Shown here piece by piece: positions 43,749 to 52,063 of a stretch of DNA of 64,000 nucleotides; the stretch's first letter is position 1; each line of letters opens with the position of its first letter. The stretch spans positions 186,001 through 250,000 of the forward strand of contig JACVZY010000059.1 of assembly GCA_014654705.1 (NCBI GenBank). Direction: 5' to 3'. Source of the stretch: Ignavibacteria bacterium (GTDB lineage Bacteria > Bacteroidota > Ignavibacteria > Kapaibacteriales > UBA4661). Both the position numbers and the translations under genes were made by a program. The notes under the pieces are model-generated. The model was not told the DNA's origin, searched no databases, and saw nothing but the letters and a program-made list of their open reading frames with translations.

Positions 43749-44147
43749 TCAAGTTGTTTTGCGCGAGCCTGATTCTCGGAGAATCAAAAGAAAGAGTATT
43801 CCAAACGAGCCATCATACGCCACACCTGCCAATACAAGCGGTGTAGCCTCACCTATTGCATACATCAGCACCCACGAGGCGGCGGCAACAAGTTTGCCGA
43901 TAGCACCAATCAGCATCAAGCCGCGATTCTCTGCGGGATTGCGGGCAACAATTGCATAGCCGATGCCCATTGCGAGCACGACAAACCAAAAATTGTAATG
44001 GTAAAATTTTACCAAAATATCTGTCGAACCATGTCCGTAGAAGAGTTGCAAATGCAGTGGCATTGCTGCCAGTGCCGAAAGAGCGCCGATGATATTGAGC
44101 GCGGCGGCGATAGTGAAGATTGTTTTGGAGTGCGGGGAGAGGTTCAT
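43749..44147 (-). CDS. Four-helix membrane protein of unknown function
   Basis: A 132-residue protein with about four membrane helices: FTIAAALNIIGALSALAAMP, then FWFVVLAMGIGYAIVA, LMLIGAIGKLVAAASWVLMY, and a last one ending SFGILFLLILR. The family is not recognised. The first ~43 bases of the gene (44107-44149) recur in damaged form at 44887-44937, on the other side of the HicA/HicB-like pair, as discussed under findings. Confidence 0.65.
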   Translation of the reverse strand: MNLSPHSKTIFTIAAALNIIGALSALAAMPLHLQLFYGHGSTDILVKFYHYNFWFVVLAMGIGYAIVARNPAENRGLMLIGAIGKLVAAASWVLMYAIGEATPLVLAGVAYDGSFGILFLLILRESGSRKTT

Positions 44148-44149
44148 AG
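44107..44149. repeat. Direct repeat A (5' end of membrane-protein gene)
   Basis: Read on the minus strand, ATGAACCTCTCCC begins the membrane-protein gene. The block from GCGATAG to GGTTCATAG aligns with 44887-44937 after a 1-base and a 6-base gap; GAGAGGTTCAT and ATTGTTTTGG are exact. Confidence 0.7.
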
Positions 44150-44154
44150 TGTTT

Positions 44155-44442
44155 TTAGGTTTTCGGTAGTATTTTTTGCTCTCGGAGCAGGATTTCGTAA
44201 TCTTCTTGTGATTTGGAGCACTCTACAAAAGCCTTGAAAAAGGTCTTATCCATATAGAGTTGTTTTGCCATTTTGCTTATCAGAATATCGCCAATATCTT
44301 GACCATTATGGCTTGTCTTGGTGTATATTCCGGTATCTTTACCGTTCAGGAAAAGACGAAAGTAATGATGGTCTCCGATGGTGGCAGAAAACCCTTTCTT
44401 GCTGAGAGCGCTTTCAACTTTTCTGCTGTCAAGACTCGCCAT
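44155..44442 (-). CDS. HicA-like toxin candidate
   Basis: A 95-residue protein from the ATG at 44442 (MASLDSRKVESALSKKGFSA). The compact start region KVESALSKKGFSATIGDHHY resembles the HicA/YcfA fold, an alpha-beta double-stranded-RNA-binding-like toxin with a conserved catalytic His; here GDHHYFRLFLNGKDTGIYTK takes the place of the usual G-S-H motif. A helical C-terminal tail (FFKAFVECSKSQEDYEILLR) is extra. It overlaps the upstream antitoxin-like gene by 14 bases, typical of such pairs. HicA cleaves mRNA; activity here is not proven. Confidence 0.65.
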   Translation of the reverse strand: MASLDSRKVESALSKKGFSATIGDHHYFRLFLNGKDTGIYTKTSHNGQDIGDILISKMAKQLYMDKTFFKAFVECSKSQEDYEILLREQKILPKT

Positions 44443-44875
44443 GCACAATCTCCTTTACGAGCAGTAGCGTTCCGTACTTTATCTTTTTTGCATATTCGGT
44501 AAGATGCTCATCATCTTGTTGAAGGCTATGCTGATAGAGATATTCCAGTTCTTGAGCCATGTCTGTGATTGCTTCTTGCTCATTTGCGCCGCATCCGTGA
44601 ACATTTAAGGGAAGATACGAAATAGCAACACCCTCCTCATCTACTTCTACGTCGCAGTAAGCAGGGTAATGCAGGCGTACGAGCGCACGGTCTCCGGCGA
44701 ATTCGTAGAACGTCTTGCTGTACTTTTGTACGTCGCTATGATTCTCACTGTTGTCGTCGTCATTGGATACTAACTCCTGTTTCATCGCACGCCAAACGTG
44801 AATTGGCACGAGAACAGCAGTGGTATTGCCATTTCCATCGGAAACATAGCTGACATCGGATGCGACGAGGAGCAT
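44429..44875 (-). CDS. HicB/Phd-like hybrid antitoxin candidate
   Basis: A 148-residue acidic protein. The N-terminus (ASDVSYVSDGNGNTTAVLVP, then IHVWRAMKQEL) looks like a Phd-type antitoxin start. After an acidic Asp/Asn/Ser/Glu linker (about residues 37-50), the C-terminal half has YPAYCDVEVDEEGVAISYLP and NVHGCGANEQEAITDMAQEL, which resembles the HicB partial RNase-H-like antitoxin domain. It precedes and overlaps the HicA-like gene. The mixed architecture is my reading of short motifs. Confidence 0.6.
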   Translation of the reverse strand: MLLVASDVSYVSDGNGNTTAVLVPIHVWRAMKQELVSNDDDNSENHSDVQKYSKTFYEFAGDRALVRLHYPAYCDVEVDEEGVAISYLPLNVHGCGANEQEAITDMAQELEYLYQHSLQQDDEHLTEYAKKIKYGTLLLVKEIVHGES

Positions 44876-44886
44876 AGTATTTTCTT

Positions 44887-44937
44887 GCGATAGATGAAAA
44901 TTTGAATTGTTTTGGTGTATTGGGAGAGGTTCATTAG
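44887..44937. repeat. Direct repeat B (damaged copy of membrane-gene start)
   Basis: On the minus strand, ATGAACCTCTCCCAATACAC followed by CAAAACAATT matches the start of the membrane gene (ATGAACCTCTCCCCGCACTC, CAAAACAATC) in 25 of 30 bases, then diverges with a 6-base insertion. The HepT gene's stop codon lies inside it. Confidence 0.65.
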
Positions 44938-45299
44938 AGATAGCTTTGCTGCTGAGTTTTAGCTAGAAGTATTGTGATAGAGTCTTTTGTTTCAGGTAAA
45001 TGCGCTGTTGCAATACGCCAAATAATTTCGTAATCAATGCCAAAGTATTCGTGTGATAGAATATGTCTTGAGCGAATCATTTTGTCCCAAGGGATGTGCG
45101 GCGTTTCAGTTCTGACGGCAATGGGTAGATTCCGTGCCGCCTCACCTACGATTTCGATATTACGCGACACCGCATCTCTCGTTTTCTTATCCTGCATAAA
45201 TTCTTCAAACGTCATATTCTGTGTGTATTCTTCGATTGTAACAATCGCTTCCAGAATATCACTCAAGAAAAGAGCCGCATTACGCTTGCTTGATTTCAT
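44934..45299 (-). CDS. hepT: HepT-like toxin (DUF86)
   Basis: A 121-residue helical protein of the HepT/DUF86 family: FLSDILEAIVTIEEYTQNMT, TRDAVSRNIEIVGEAARNLP and the active-site motif R-x4-H-x-Y in RSRHILSHEYFGID. HepT toxins are RNases that pair with the MntA nucleotidyltransferase, which silences them by adding AMP to the Tyr. Its start codon overlaps the MntA stop by four bases (ATGA). Confidence 0.92.
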   Translation of the reverse strand: MKSSKRNAALFLSDILEAIVTIEEYTQNMTFEEFMQDKKTRDAVSRNIEIVGEAARNLPIAVRTETPHIPWDKMIRSRHILSHEYFGIDYEIIWRIATAHLPETKDSITILLAKTQQQSYL

Positions 45300-45598
45300 G
45301 CCGAATAAACTTCCTGTGTTTTATGCAGAATCTCTTCACGGATAAGCGGCTTGAGCGCTGCGGGCGTTGTTAAGTCAATCTTGCGTTGCAAAAGCTGTTC
45401 AAGATAATCATTCAAATCAAATATTTCCCAGCCGACAGGGCGCGTAAACTCTACAAGCATATCAATATCGCTGTCCTCACACTCCATACCGCTTGCCACA
45501 GAGCCGAAGACAGCAAGGCGGCGCACAAAGAAGGTATCGCATAGTTCTTGTTTATGCAAAGCCAATGTACTGCGTATGGTTGTGAGTGTTTGAGGCAT
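45296..45598 (-). CDS. mntA: MntA-like antitoxin nucleotidyltransferase
   Basis: A 100-residue minimal nucleotidyltransferase with the catalytic pattern GS-x10-DxD in FGSVASGMECEDSDIDMLVE, followed by a third acidic residue in KIDLTTPAALKPLIREEI. In the characterised pairs MntA AMPylates HepT and blocks its RNase activity. It is first in the two-gene operon. Confidence 0.93.
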   Translation of the reverse strand: MPQTLTTIRSTLALHKQELCDTFFVRRLAVFGSVASGMECEDSDIDMLVEFTRPVGWEIFDLNDYLEQLLQRKIDLTTPAALKPLIREEILHKTQEVYSA

Positions 45599-45660
45599 GA
45601 TTCTATTAGATTTGTGATGAAAGTCTATCTGTCTATTTCATGATTAGCCGCCCTAAATTA

Positions 45661-45709
45661 CACAGAAAAAGGCGGAAGAGCAAGGTTTTATCCCTTATCC
45701 TTCCGCCTT
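45661..45709 (-). terminator. Rho-independent terminator after typA
   Basis: Stem AAGGCGGAAG (45669-45678) / CTTCCGCCTT (45700-45709); read on the minus strand it is followed by TTTCTGTG. It ends the typA transcript. Confidence 0.85.
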
Positions 45710-45737
45710 CATCCTTTGCATTATCTTTGAAAAAATG

Positions 45738-47585
45738 TTATGCTTCTTCTACTGCCAGCGACGAGCGTTTTTTCATACGGGCGCGGTCGGTAGCGTTCAG
45801 GTAACGCTTGCGGATACGGATATTCTGCGGCGTTACTTCCAAAAGCTCGTCATCGGAAATAAATTCGATGTACTGCTCAAGGCTGAGTTGGCGCGGGGTG
45901 TCGAGTTTCACCGTACCGTCCGAACCGCTTGCACGCATATTGGTCAGGTGCTTGGTGCGGCAGGGGTTCACCACCATGTCGTCTTCGCGGGAGTTTTCGC
46001 CCACGACCATTCCTTCGTAAATCTCTACGCCCGGTCCAAGGAAAAGAACACCGCGCTCTTGCACCATTTCGAGTGCGTAAGCGGTGGAAGGACCGGACTC
46101 CATCGAGATAAGCGAACCACGTGTGCGCGTTGCAAAGTCGCCTTTGTGCGAGTCGTAGCCGTGGAAGGTGTGGTGGATAATGCCTTCACCGCGTGTGGAA
46201 GTCAAAAACTCCGTGCGGAAGCCGATAAGACCACGCGCCGGAACGATGAACTCCGCGCGAACCATGTCGCCCGAAGGAGTCATGTTCAGCATTTCTGCTT
46301 TGCGTCGTCCCAAAAGCTCAATTACGGTGCCGATTTGTGCTTGCGACACGTCCACAATCACGTGTTCCATCGGCTCCAAAAGTTTGCCGTTTTCATCGCG
46401 CTTGTAGAGTACTTCCGGCTTGGAAACTGCAAATTCGTACCCTTCGCGGCGCATGGTTTCAATCAAAATCGCCAACTGCAATTCGCCACGACCCGATACA
46501 CGAAAATGATCCGGTTGGTCGGTATCGGCAACGCGCAAGGCAACATTGGTGCGGGTTTCACGGAAGAGACGCTCACGGAGTTTTGGCGTGGTAACAAATT
46601 TCCCTTCGCGTCCGGCAAACGGCGAGTTGTTTACCATGAAGTTCATGGCAAGCGTTGGCTCGTCAATGTTCACATAGGGAAGAGCAACAGGATTAGCAGC
46701 ATCAGCAATAGTATCGCCGATATTAACATTTTCAAAACCGGAAAGAGCAATGAGGTCGCCTGCTTCGGCGTTCTCAACTTCTTTGCGCTGGTTGCCCTCG
46801 AAGACGTAGAGTTTTGTGATTTTGCTGTTTTCGATAGTGCCGTCAGCGTGCATGAGCGCTACTTGGTCGCCAACTTTGACACGTCCGCAGTGAATGCGTC
46901 CAACGGCAATACGACCAACGTAATCATTCCAATCCAACGCGGCGATAATCATCTGGAATGGCTTTTCCATATCAGCCGGTGGTGGTGGGATGGTAGCAAT
47001 AATCGTTTCAAAAAGCGGCGTAAGTGAGTCAGACTCTTCTTCGAGCGAGCGTTTGGCAATGCCTTGCTTGGCAATGGCATAGATGACGGGGAAGTCAAGT
47101 TGTTCGTAATCGGCTTCAAGATTGATGAACAACTGCATTACTTCGTCAAGAACTTCGGGAGCGCGAGCATCGGCGCGGTCAATTTTATTGACAACAACGA
47201 TAGGGACTAAGCCCATTTCGAGTGCTTTTTTGAGAACGAAGCGAGTCTGTGGGAGCGGACCTTCGGCGGCGTCCACCAGTAAGAGTACGCCGTTTACCAT
47301 CGAAAGGACGCGCTCTACTTCACCGCCGAAATCGGAGTGACCGGGAGTGTCGAGGATGTTAATTTTCATGCCGTTCCAGTGGATGGCAGCATTTTTCGCC
47401 ATAATGGTGATGCCTTTTTCGCGCTCCAAATCGTTGGAGTCCATAAGGCGCGTGGCGACGACTTGATTTTCGCGGAATGTGCCGGCTTGACGCAAGAGGT
47501 GGTCAACGAGCGTGGTTTTGCCGTGGTCAACGTGCGCGATAATAGCGATGTTGCGGATATTCGGGTTACGTGGTACTTGCTGCAT
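45738..47585 (-). CDS. typA: Translational GTPase TypA/BipA
   Basis: About 615 residues from the ATG at 47585; the open frame continues to 47603. G-domain motifs are [20 protein letters not shown] (G1), KGITIM (G2), [20 protein letters not shown] (G3), [20 protein letters not shown] (G4). EF-G-like domains follow ([40 protein letters not shown]) and the TypA-specific C-terminal domain ([40 protein letters not shown]). TypA is a ribosome-associated GTPase for assembly and stress or cold growth. It is the only gene in its transcript. Confidence 0.97.
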   Translation of the reverse strand: MQQVPRNPNIRNIAIIAHVDHGKTTLVDHLLRQAGTFRENQVVATRLMDSNDLEREKGITIMAKNAAIHWNGMKINILDTPGHSDFGGEVERVLSMVNGVLLLVDAAEGPLPQTRFVLKKALEMGLVPIVVVNKIDRADARAPEVLDEVMQLFINLEADYEQLDFPVIYAIAKQGIAKRSLEEESDSLTPLFETIIATIPPPPADMEKPFQMIIAALDWNDYVGRIAVGRIHCGRVKVGDQVALMHADGTIENSKITKLYVFEGNQRKEVENAEAGDLIALSGFENVNIGDTIADAANPVALPYVNIDEPTLAMNFMVNNSPFAGREGKFVTTPKLRERLFRETRTNVALRVADTDQPDHFRVSGRGELQLAILIETMRREGYEFAVSKPEVLYKRDENGKLLEPMEHVIVDVSQAQIGTVIELLGRRKAEMLNMTPSGDMVRAEFIVPARGLIGFRTEFLTSTRGEGIIHHTFHGYDSHKGDFATRTRGSLISMESGPSTAYALEMVQERGVLFLGPGVEIYEGMVVGENSREDDMVVNPCRTKHLTNMRASGSDGTVKLDTPRQLSLEQYIEFISDDELLEVTPQNIRIRKRYLNATDRARMKKRSSLAVEEA

Positions 47586-47829
47586 AAAACGATAAAAGAT
47601 CAAAAAACGAGTTATTGGCGATAAAATTTATGTTACAGATCCGCAAGTTACGAATTTTTCGTGATTTTGCCATGCGATTACAAAATCATAACATCGTGCC
47701 TCGATTGGTAAAAGAGCGGAGCGAGCAAATAGGATAAGGGTTTCAAGACAAATTATTTCCATTCCAAAAAAAATTGTAAATTTGAGGGCTATACTTTTCA
47801 GCGCCTACAAAATTTTTTTAAATTTTATC

Positions 47830-48573
47830 ATGCTAAAAACTGTCCGCCGACAACTTCTTTATGTTGACCGTATTCGCGGTGCAATAGCATACATACGATA
47901 TGTCTATTTTGCCAAGATTCTACGCCGTCTGCGGACGGTAGAAGCGGGAGAGGCTAATCCGGTTACGATTAAGCACAATTTGCAGGGGCTTGTGCCAACA
48001 ATGGACTCAAAGCGTTCAAGTATTCTGGTGCGCCCACTTTCGGTGATTGAGGCTGTTCACGCACAATCCTCTATTCTGAGTATTGGACCTCGCTCCGAGG
48101 GCGAATTACTTCTGCTGGAAGCATATGGTTTTGAGCGCAAGAATATTCGTGGTTTAGATCTTATTAGCTACTCTCCACTTGTCGATTTAGGTGATATGCA
48201 CGCAATGCCTTACTCGGACAATACGTGGGATGTTGTAATTTCGAGCATGGTTTTGCCGTATAGTGATAATCAGCAAAAAGCAGTTGATGAGATGATTCGT
48301 GTTGCCAAGCCAAATGGAATTATCGGAATTTCGCTTGAATACGTCACACCGAAAGCAGCTGAAGAAATCCGTGCAAAGCACGGATACACGGTCGGCACAG
48401 ATGAGCGCCGTGTGCAAACGGTTGAAGGCTTGCTCGCACTATTTAGACAAGTGGTTGATAAAGTCTATTTCGCGCAGGATGGTTACATATCATCAACGCC
48501 AAATACAATTAAAGGAAGCCCTGCAAGCACGGTAGCTGTTATTTTTTCGATTGACAAATCGAAATCTGCGTAA
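47830..48573 (+). CDS. SAM-dependent methyltransferase, first gene of glycan operon
   Basis: About 247 residues from the ATG at 47830; a TTG start at 47782 is less likely. A class I methyltransferase core is visible: SSILSIGPRSEGELLLLEAY (binding loop), RGLDLISYSPLVDLGDMHAM, then PYSDNTWDVVISSMVLPYSD with the acidic post-motif region, and MIRVAKPNGIIGISLEYV. The position at the head of the glycan cluster suggests methylation of a sugar or lipid carrier. The 244-base divergent region to typA should hold promoters for both, but I see no consensus box. Confidence 0.82.
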   Translation: MLKTVRRQLLYVDRIRGAIAYIRYVYFAKILRRLRTVEAGEANPVTIKHNLQGLVPTMDSKRSSILVRPLSVIEAVHAQSSILSIGPRSEGELLLLEAYGFERKNIRGLDLISYSPLVDLGDMHAMPYSDNTWDVVISSMVLPYSDNQQKAVDEMIRVAKPNGIIGISLEYVTPKAAEEIRAKHGYTVGTDERRVQTVEGLLALFRQVVDKVYFAQDGYISSTPNTIKGSPASTVAVIFSIDKSKSA

Positions 48574-48619
48574 GTATTGACACTTGAACTCAAGACAGAG
48601 TGGATCGCCTCAAAATATT

Positions 48620-50428
48620 ATGATAGCATCTCCCGCAAGAATCCTGAGCGCTTTGAAAAGTATTCATTTTGACTACTTAGGGCGTTTGTTTGCTTTCGCC
48701 TTTCGACGGTATCCGATTCTCTATGGTGCAATGGCGATTTATATCGTCTCGGTGATTTTAGAAGTTCTCGCAATGAACGCTTTTATCCCGCTTTCCGAAA
48801 TTGCCTCGGGCAGGGCTGTTTCGGAAAATAATGTTGTGATTTTTCTTCTTTCCGCTCTTAGTCTTAAAATTTCCTCAAAATATATTTTTCTCGCCTACAC
48901 AATCATTTTTGCACTGCGGGTTGTTACACAGATTCTTGCCGAACGAATCTTGCTTAATATAACGATCAATCGTATGCCGGCTGAAGTAATGTCTCGTGGT
49001 CTGCGTAATATCGTGCAGTATTATCACATCAATGCAATTGAGAAACAGAGCGCCGGTCATCTCATCACGCTCACCGGCGAGGAAGTTCATCGTGCTGCCT
49101 CCATTATTGCAACCTCTATCCGATTTGTGAGTACTGCAATCTTGATTGTTTTGTATTATTCCACAATCGTTATTTTTTCGCCTACTACGGGTGTTGGAAT
49201 TCTAGCCTTTCTCGTTGTTAGTGCCCTCAGCACGTATGGTGTTTTTCGTACTGTGCATCGTTTGGGAATACTGACAATGGAAAGTTCTCGCAGTGTTACC
49301 TCAATTCTAGTGGATGCGCTCAACGGTGTGCGGTCTGTCCGTGCTTTTGGCGCGGAAAATTACGTGCTCACGAAGTTTGAACAAGATGTCTTTCCTCATA
49401 AGAAACGCCTATTCACGATAGAATTTGTTAATCTGCTGGGTAAATTATTTCCTATGCTTTTACTTGTCGTTACTTTCGGTTTCTTTATTCTCATTGGTAC
49501 TCAGGTCAGCAAAACAGCGTTTGATTATGCGTTTGCCGTTACACTGCTCATATTCCTTTTGCGATTTTTTCTTGCAGTCGGCGATGCTGCGAATGTTTTC
49601 TTGAAGATCGTTTCCGATGCAAAAGCGGCAGAAGATATTACTGATGTTATCGATGAAGCCAAAGCACAGAAACAAACCTTGCTCCTTGAAGCTGCCAACG
49701 GCATACTACAAGAGCCAATACGTACTATCACAGTGCAAGATCTGAATTTTTCTTATCTACCTGATTGTCCGATATTGCGGAATCTCTCTCTCTCGTTTGA
49801 ACGTGGTCTGACCTACGCTATTGTTGGCGAGTCCGGTGCCGGTAAATCAACTCTGCTCGACATCATACTTCGATTTCAAGAGCCAACGAAAGGGCAGGTT
49901 CTCTTGAATGACACGTCGCTTGAAACGTTGAACATTCATGAGTTACGCAAAGATGTTGTGTTGCTGGGACAGGAGACAATGATTTTCAATGATACCGTGC
50001 GACATAACATTACATACGGGGCGACCGCAAGTGAAGATGACATCCAAACTGCCGCAAGAATTGCTTGCGTGGAAGATGTTATCACGACCATGACAGCAGG
50101 CTATGAAACATTATTGCAGTACAGGGGTACAAATCTTTCCGGTGGGCAACGCCAGCGCATCGGCATAGCACGAGCGCTTGTGCGTAAACCTGATGTTCTC
50201 ATCTTGGACGAAAGCATGAGTGCTCTTGACCCTATAACGAAAGAAACGGTCATTGAAAATATTCTTGCTGAATATCGCAATAAAATAGTGATTTTTGTAA
50301 GTCACGACCCAGCAATTCGTGAAAAAGTTGATGTTGTGATTGAACTCCGTAACGTAGCAGGACTTCTCGCCGACGAAACACAAGTTCTTATTCATAAGAA
50401 CCTCGTGGAGAATATCATACCATCTTAA
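48620..50428 (+). CDS. ABC exporter, fused membrane and ATPase domains (polysaccharide/lipid type)
   Basis: About 602 residues from the ATG at 48620. Six membrane helices fill the first ~330 residues (PILYGAMAIYIVSVILEVLA, AYTIIFALRVVTQILAERIL, and others). The ATPase has Walker A GESGAGKSTLLD, signature LSGGQRQRIGIARALVRKPD, Walker B VLILDESMSALD, and the H-loop VSHDP. Half-transporter fusions of this shape (MsbA/PglK/WlaB-like) flip lipid-linked sugars. Among sugar genes it probably moves the glycan or its carrier across the inner membrane. Confidence 0.88.
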   Translation: MIASPARILSALKSIHFDYLGRLFAFAFRRYPILYGAMAIYIVSVILEVLAMNAFIPLSEIASGRAVSENNVVIFLLSALSLKISSKYIFLAYTIIFALRVVTQILAERILLNITINRMPAEVMSRGLRNIVQYYHINAIEKQSAGHLITLTGEEVHRAASIIATSIRFVSTAILIVLYYSTIVIFSPTTGVGILAFLVVSALSTYGVFRTVHRLGILTMESSRSVTSILVDALNGVRSVRAFGAENYVLTKFEQDVFPHKKRLFTIEFVNLLGKLFPMLLLVVTFGFFILIGTQVSKTAFDYAFAVTLLIFLLRFFLAVGDAANVFLKIVSDAKAAEDITDVIDEAKAQKQTLLLEAANGILQEPIRTITVQDLNFSYLPDCPILRNLSLSFERGLTYAIVGESGAGKSTLLDIILRFQEPTKGQVLLNDTSLETLNIHELRKDVVLLGQETMIFNDTVRHNITYGATASEDDIQTAARIACVEDVITTMTAGYETLLQYRGTNLSGGQRQRIGIARALVRKPDVLILDESMSALDPITKETVIENILAEYRNKIVIFVSHDPAIREKVDVVIELRNVAGLLADETQVLIHKNLVENIIPS

Positions 50429-50465
50429 AATTCACCAATTCTTCTATTTCTTCTTTCTCTGAATT

Positions 50466-51500
50466 ATGTCTGCAATTCGTGAAGCTCTCAAACACAATTC
50501 TACGGCAAAATTTGTCGTCAATGCCGCACGATTCTTGAAGGCTGTGCGTGTCTATAATGCTACCGGTACAACTCCGGAATATGGTTATCACAGCGCACGT
50601 CATCTGTATTTTGCAACGAACAAAAAAGCCTATTCTTTGTATGCCGGAGTAGAAAATTTTCGCCATCGTTCTACAAAAATACATTTTCAGAATCTGATTG
50701 GTGTTCTTGGTGATATGCGTGAGGAGGGACTTGGTAAAGTAATGAACAATTTGGATACGCAAGGATTCCATAAGTTTGATGCGCGACTTGCGCCCGAAAC
50801 GTGCGATGCTCTGGCTGAATTTGCCCGCGTAACCCCCAGCAAACCGCGCATTGCTGGCTACGAGAACAAGCGTATTGCTTACGACCGCAATAATCTTGTC
50901 GCCAATCTCTACGACCTCGATGCACAAGTGCTACTGGAAAATCCTATTATTCAAAATCTTATTACCGATGAATCGCTGCTAGCGGCGGCACGAGCGTTTA
51001 TCGGACCAAGCGTCAAACTTCACAATGTCGCCATGTGGTGGAGCAACGCTGATTTTCACAACGTCAGCAAAGATGGAGCGGCGCAGCTCTATCATGTCGA
51101 TATGGACACCATTCGCTGGATAAATTTCTTTTTCTACCTGAACGATGTTGATACAAATAACGGACCGCATTGCTATGTAGCCCGCTCACATCGGGAAGCC
51201 CCAAAAGAGGTGTACCGCGATGGTCGCATCAGCGATGAAGACGTTGCTAAGTATTTCAAGCCCGAGGACGCTGTCGAACTCACCGGTCCGAAGGGAACCA
51301 TTCTTGCTGTTGACACAACAGGTTTGCACAAGGGTAAGGCACTTATCAAGGGCGAGCGTTTGCTTCTGCAAATTCGTTTTGCTGTGAACTATTTTGGTTC
51401 CGGTGCGCCGACAAAGGTGCAGTTGAATGATAAGTTTTCGCCTGAATTCTTGGCAAAAATCAAGAAGAATTCGAGTATTTATGCCAATGGATATTTCTAA
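50466..51500 (+). CDS. Phytanoyl-CoA dioxygenase-like Fe(II)/2-oxoglutarate enzyme
   Basis: A 344-residue protein of the PhyH fold. The iron site is visible as HxD in AQLYHVDMDTIRWINFFFYL, followed by NGPHCYVARSHREAPKEVYR and a later His (TTGLHKGKALIKGERLLLQI). These enzymes hydroxylate alkyl or sugar substrates; inside glycan clusters they are thought to oxidise sugar or lipid parts. It lies between the ABC exporter (37 bases) and an acetyltransferase (11 bases). The exact substrate is unknown. Confidence 0.82.
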   Translation: MSAIREALKHNSTAKFVVNAARFLKAVRVYNATGTTPEYGYHSARHLYFATNKKAYSLYAGVENFRHRSTKIHFQNLIGVLGDMREEGLGKVMNNLDTQGFHKFDARLAPETCDALAEFARVTPSKPRIAGYENKRIAYDRNNLVANLYDLDAQVLLENPIIQNLITDESLLAAARAFIGPSVKLHNVAMWWSNADFHNVSKDGAAQLYHVDMDTIRWINFFFYLNDVDTNNGPHCYVARSHREAPKEVYRDGRISDEDVAKYFKPEDAVELTGPKGTILAVDTTGLHKGKALIKGERLLLQIRFAVNYFGSGAPTKVQLNDKFSPEFLAKIKKNSSIYANGYF

Positions 51501-51511
51501 ATGACTGCACA

Positions 51512-52063
51512 ATGAAACTCCAAGGGCAACATATCTACCTCCGCTTTCTCTCACCTGATGATGTGAGCGACGATTATGTTGCGTGGATGAACAATGCCGA
51601 AATAACGCAATATCTCGAAAGTCGTTGGTCAGTACAAACGCTCGAAGGTATTCGTGCCTTTGTCAAGACTATGGCAGATAGTCCAAATGATTATCTTTTC
51701 GGAATGTTTTTACGAGACACGCACCAGCACATCGGCAACATCAAGATTGGCAATGTCAACCAGAGACATCGCTATGGTGATGTCGGGCTTATCATTGGCG
51801 ATAAGGCTTCGTGGGGTAAAGGTATTGCCGCAGAAGCGATTGCGCTTGCGACACGCTACGGATTTGAAGAACTTAATCTGAATAAGCTAACTGCAGGAAT
51901 GTACGAGCCAAATCTTGGTTCGTACAAAGCCTTTATTAAAGCGGGTTACAAAGAAGCCGGTCGCTACGAAAAGCATTTCTTTTATCAAGGGCGTTATGTG
52001 GATGCTTTTTTGGTAGAAAAATGCCGTGACACATCTCACTCATCTAACAGCATATCGCTTTGA
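51512..52063 (+). CDS. GNAT acetyltransferase, RimJ/RimL-like
   Basis: A 183-residue GNAT: IYLRFLSPDDVSDDYVAWMN, VGLIIGDKASWGKGIAAEAI with the acetyl-CoA loop, and NKLTAGMYEPNLGSYKAFIK. In glycan clusters such RimL-like enzymes often acetylate amino-sugars. Its stop overlaps the next start (TTGA), giving translational coupling. Function is inferred from context. Confidence 0.88.
   Translation: MKLQGQHIYLRFLSPDDVSDDYVAWMNNAEITQYLESRWSVQTLEGIRAFVKTMADSPNDYLFGMFLRDTHQHIGNIKIGNVNQRHRYGDVGLIIGDKASWGKGIAAEAIALATRYGFEELNLNKLTAGMYEPNLGSYKAFIKAGYKEAGRYEKHFFYQGRYVDAFLVEKCRDTSHSSNSISL

Noticed and set aside
45735-47027. 430-codon open frame antisense to typA
   Set aside because: It mirrors the typA coding frame; composition and lack of any motif show it is a shadow.
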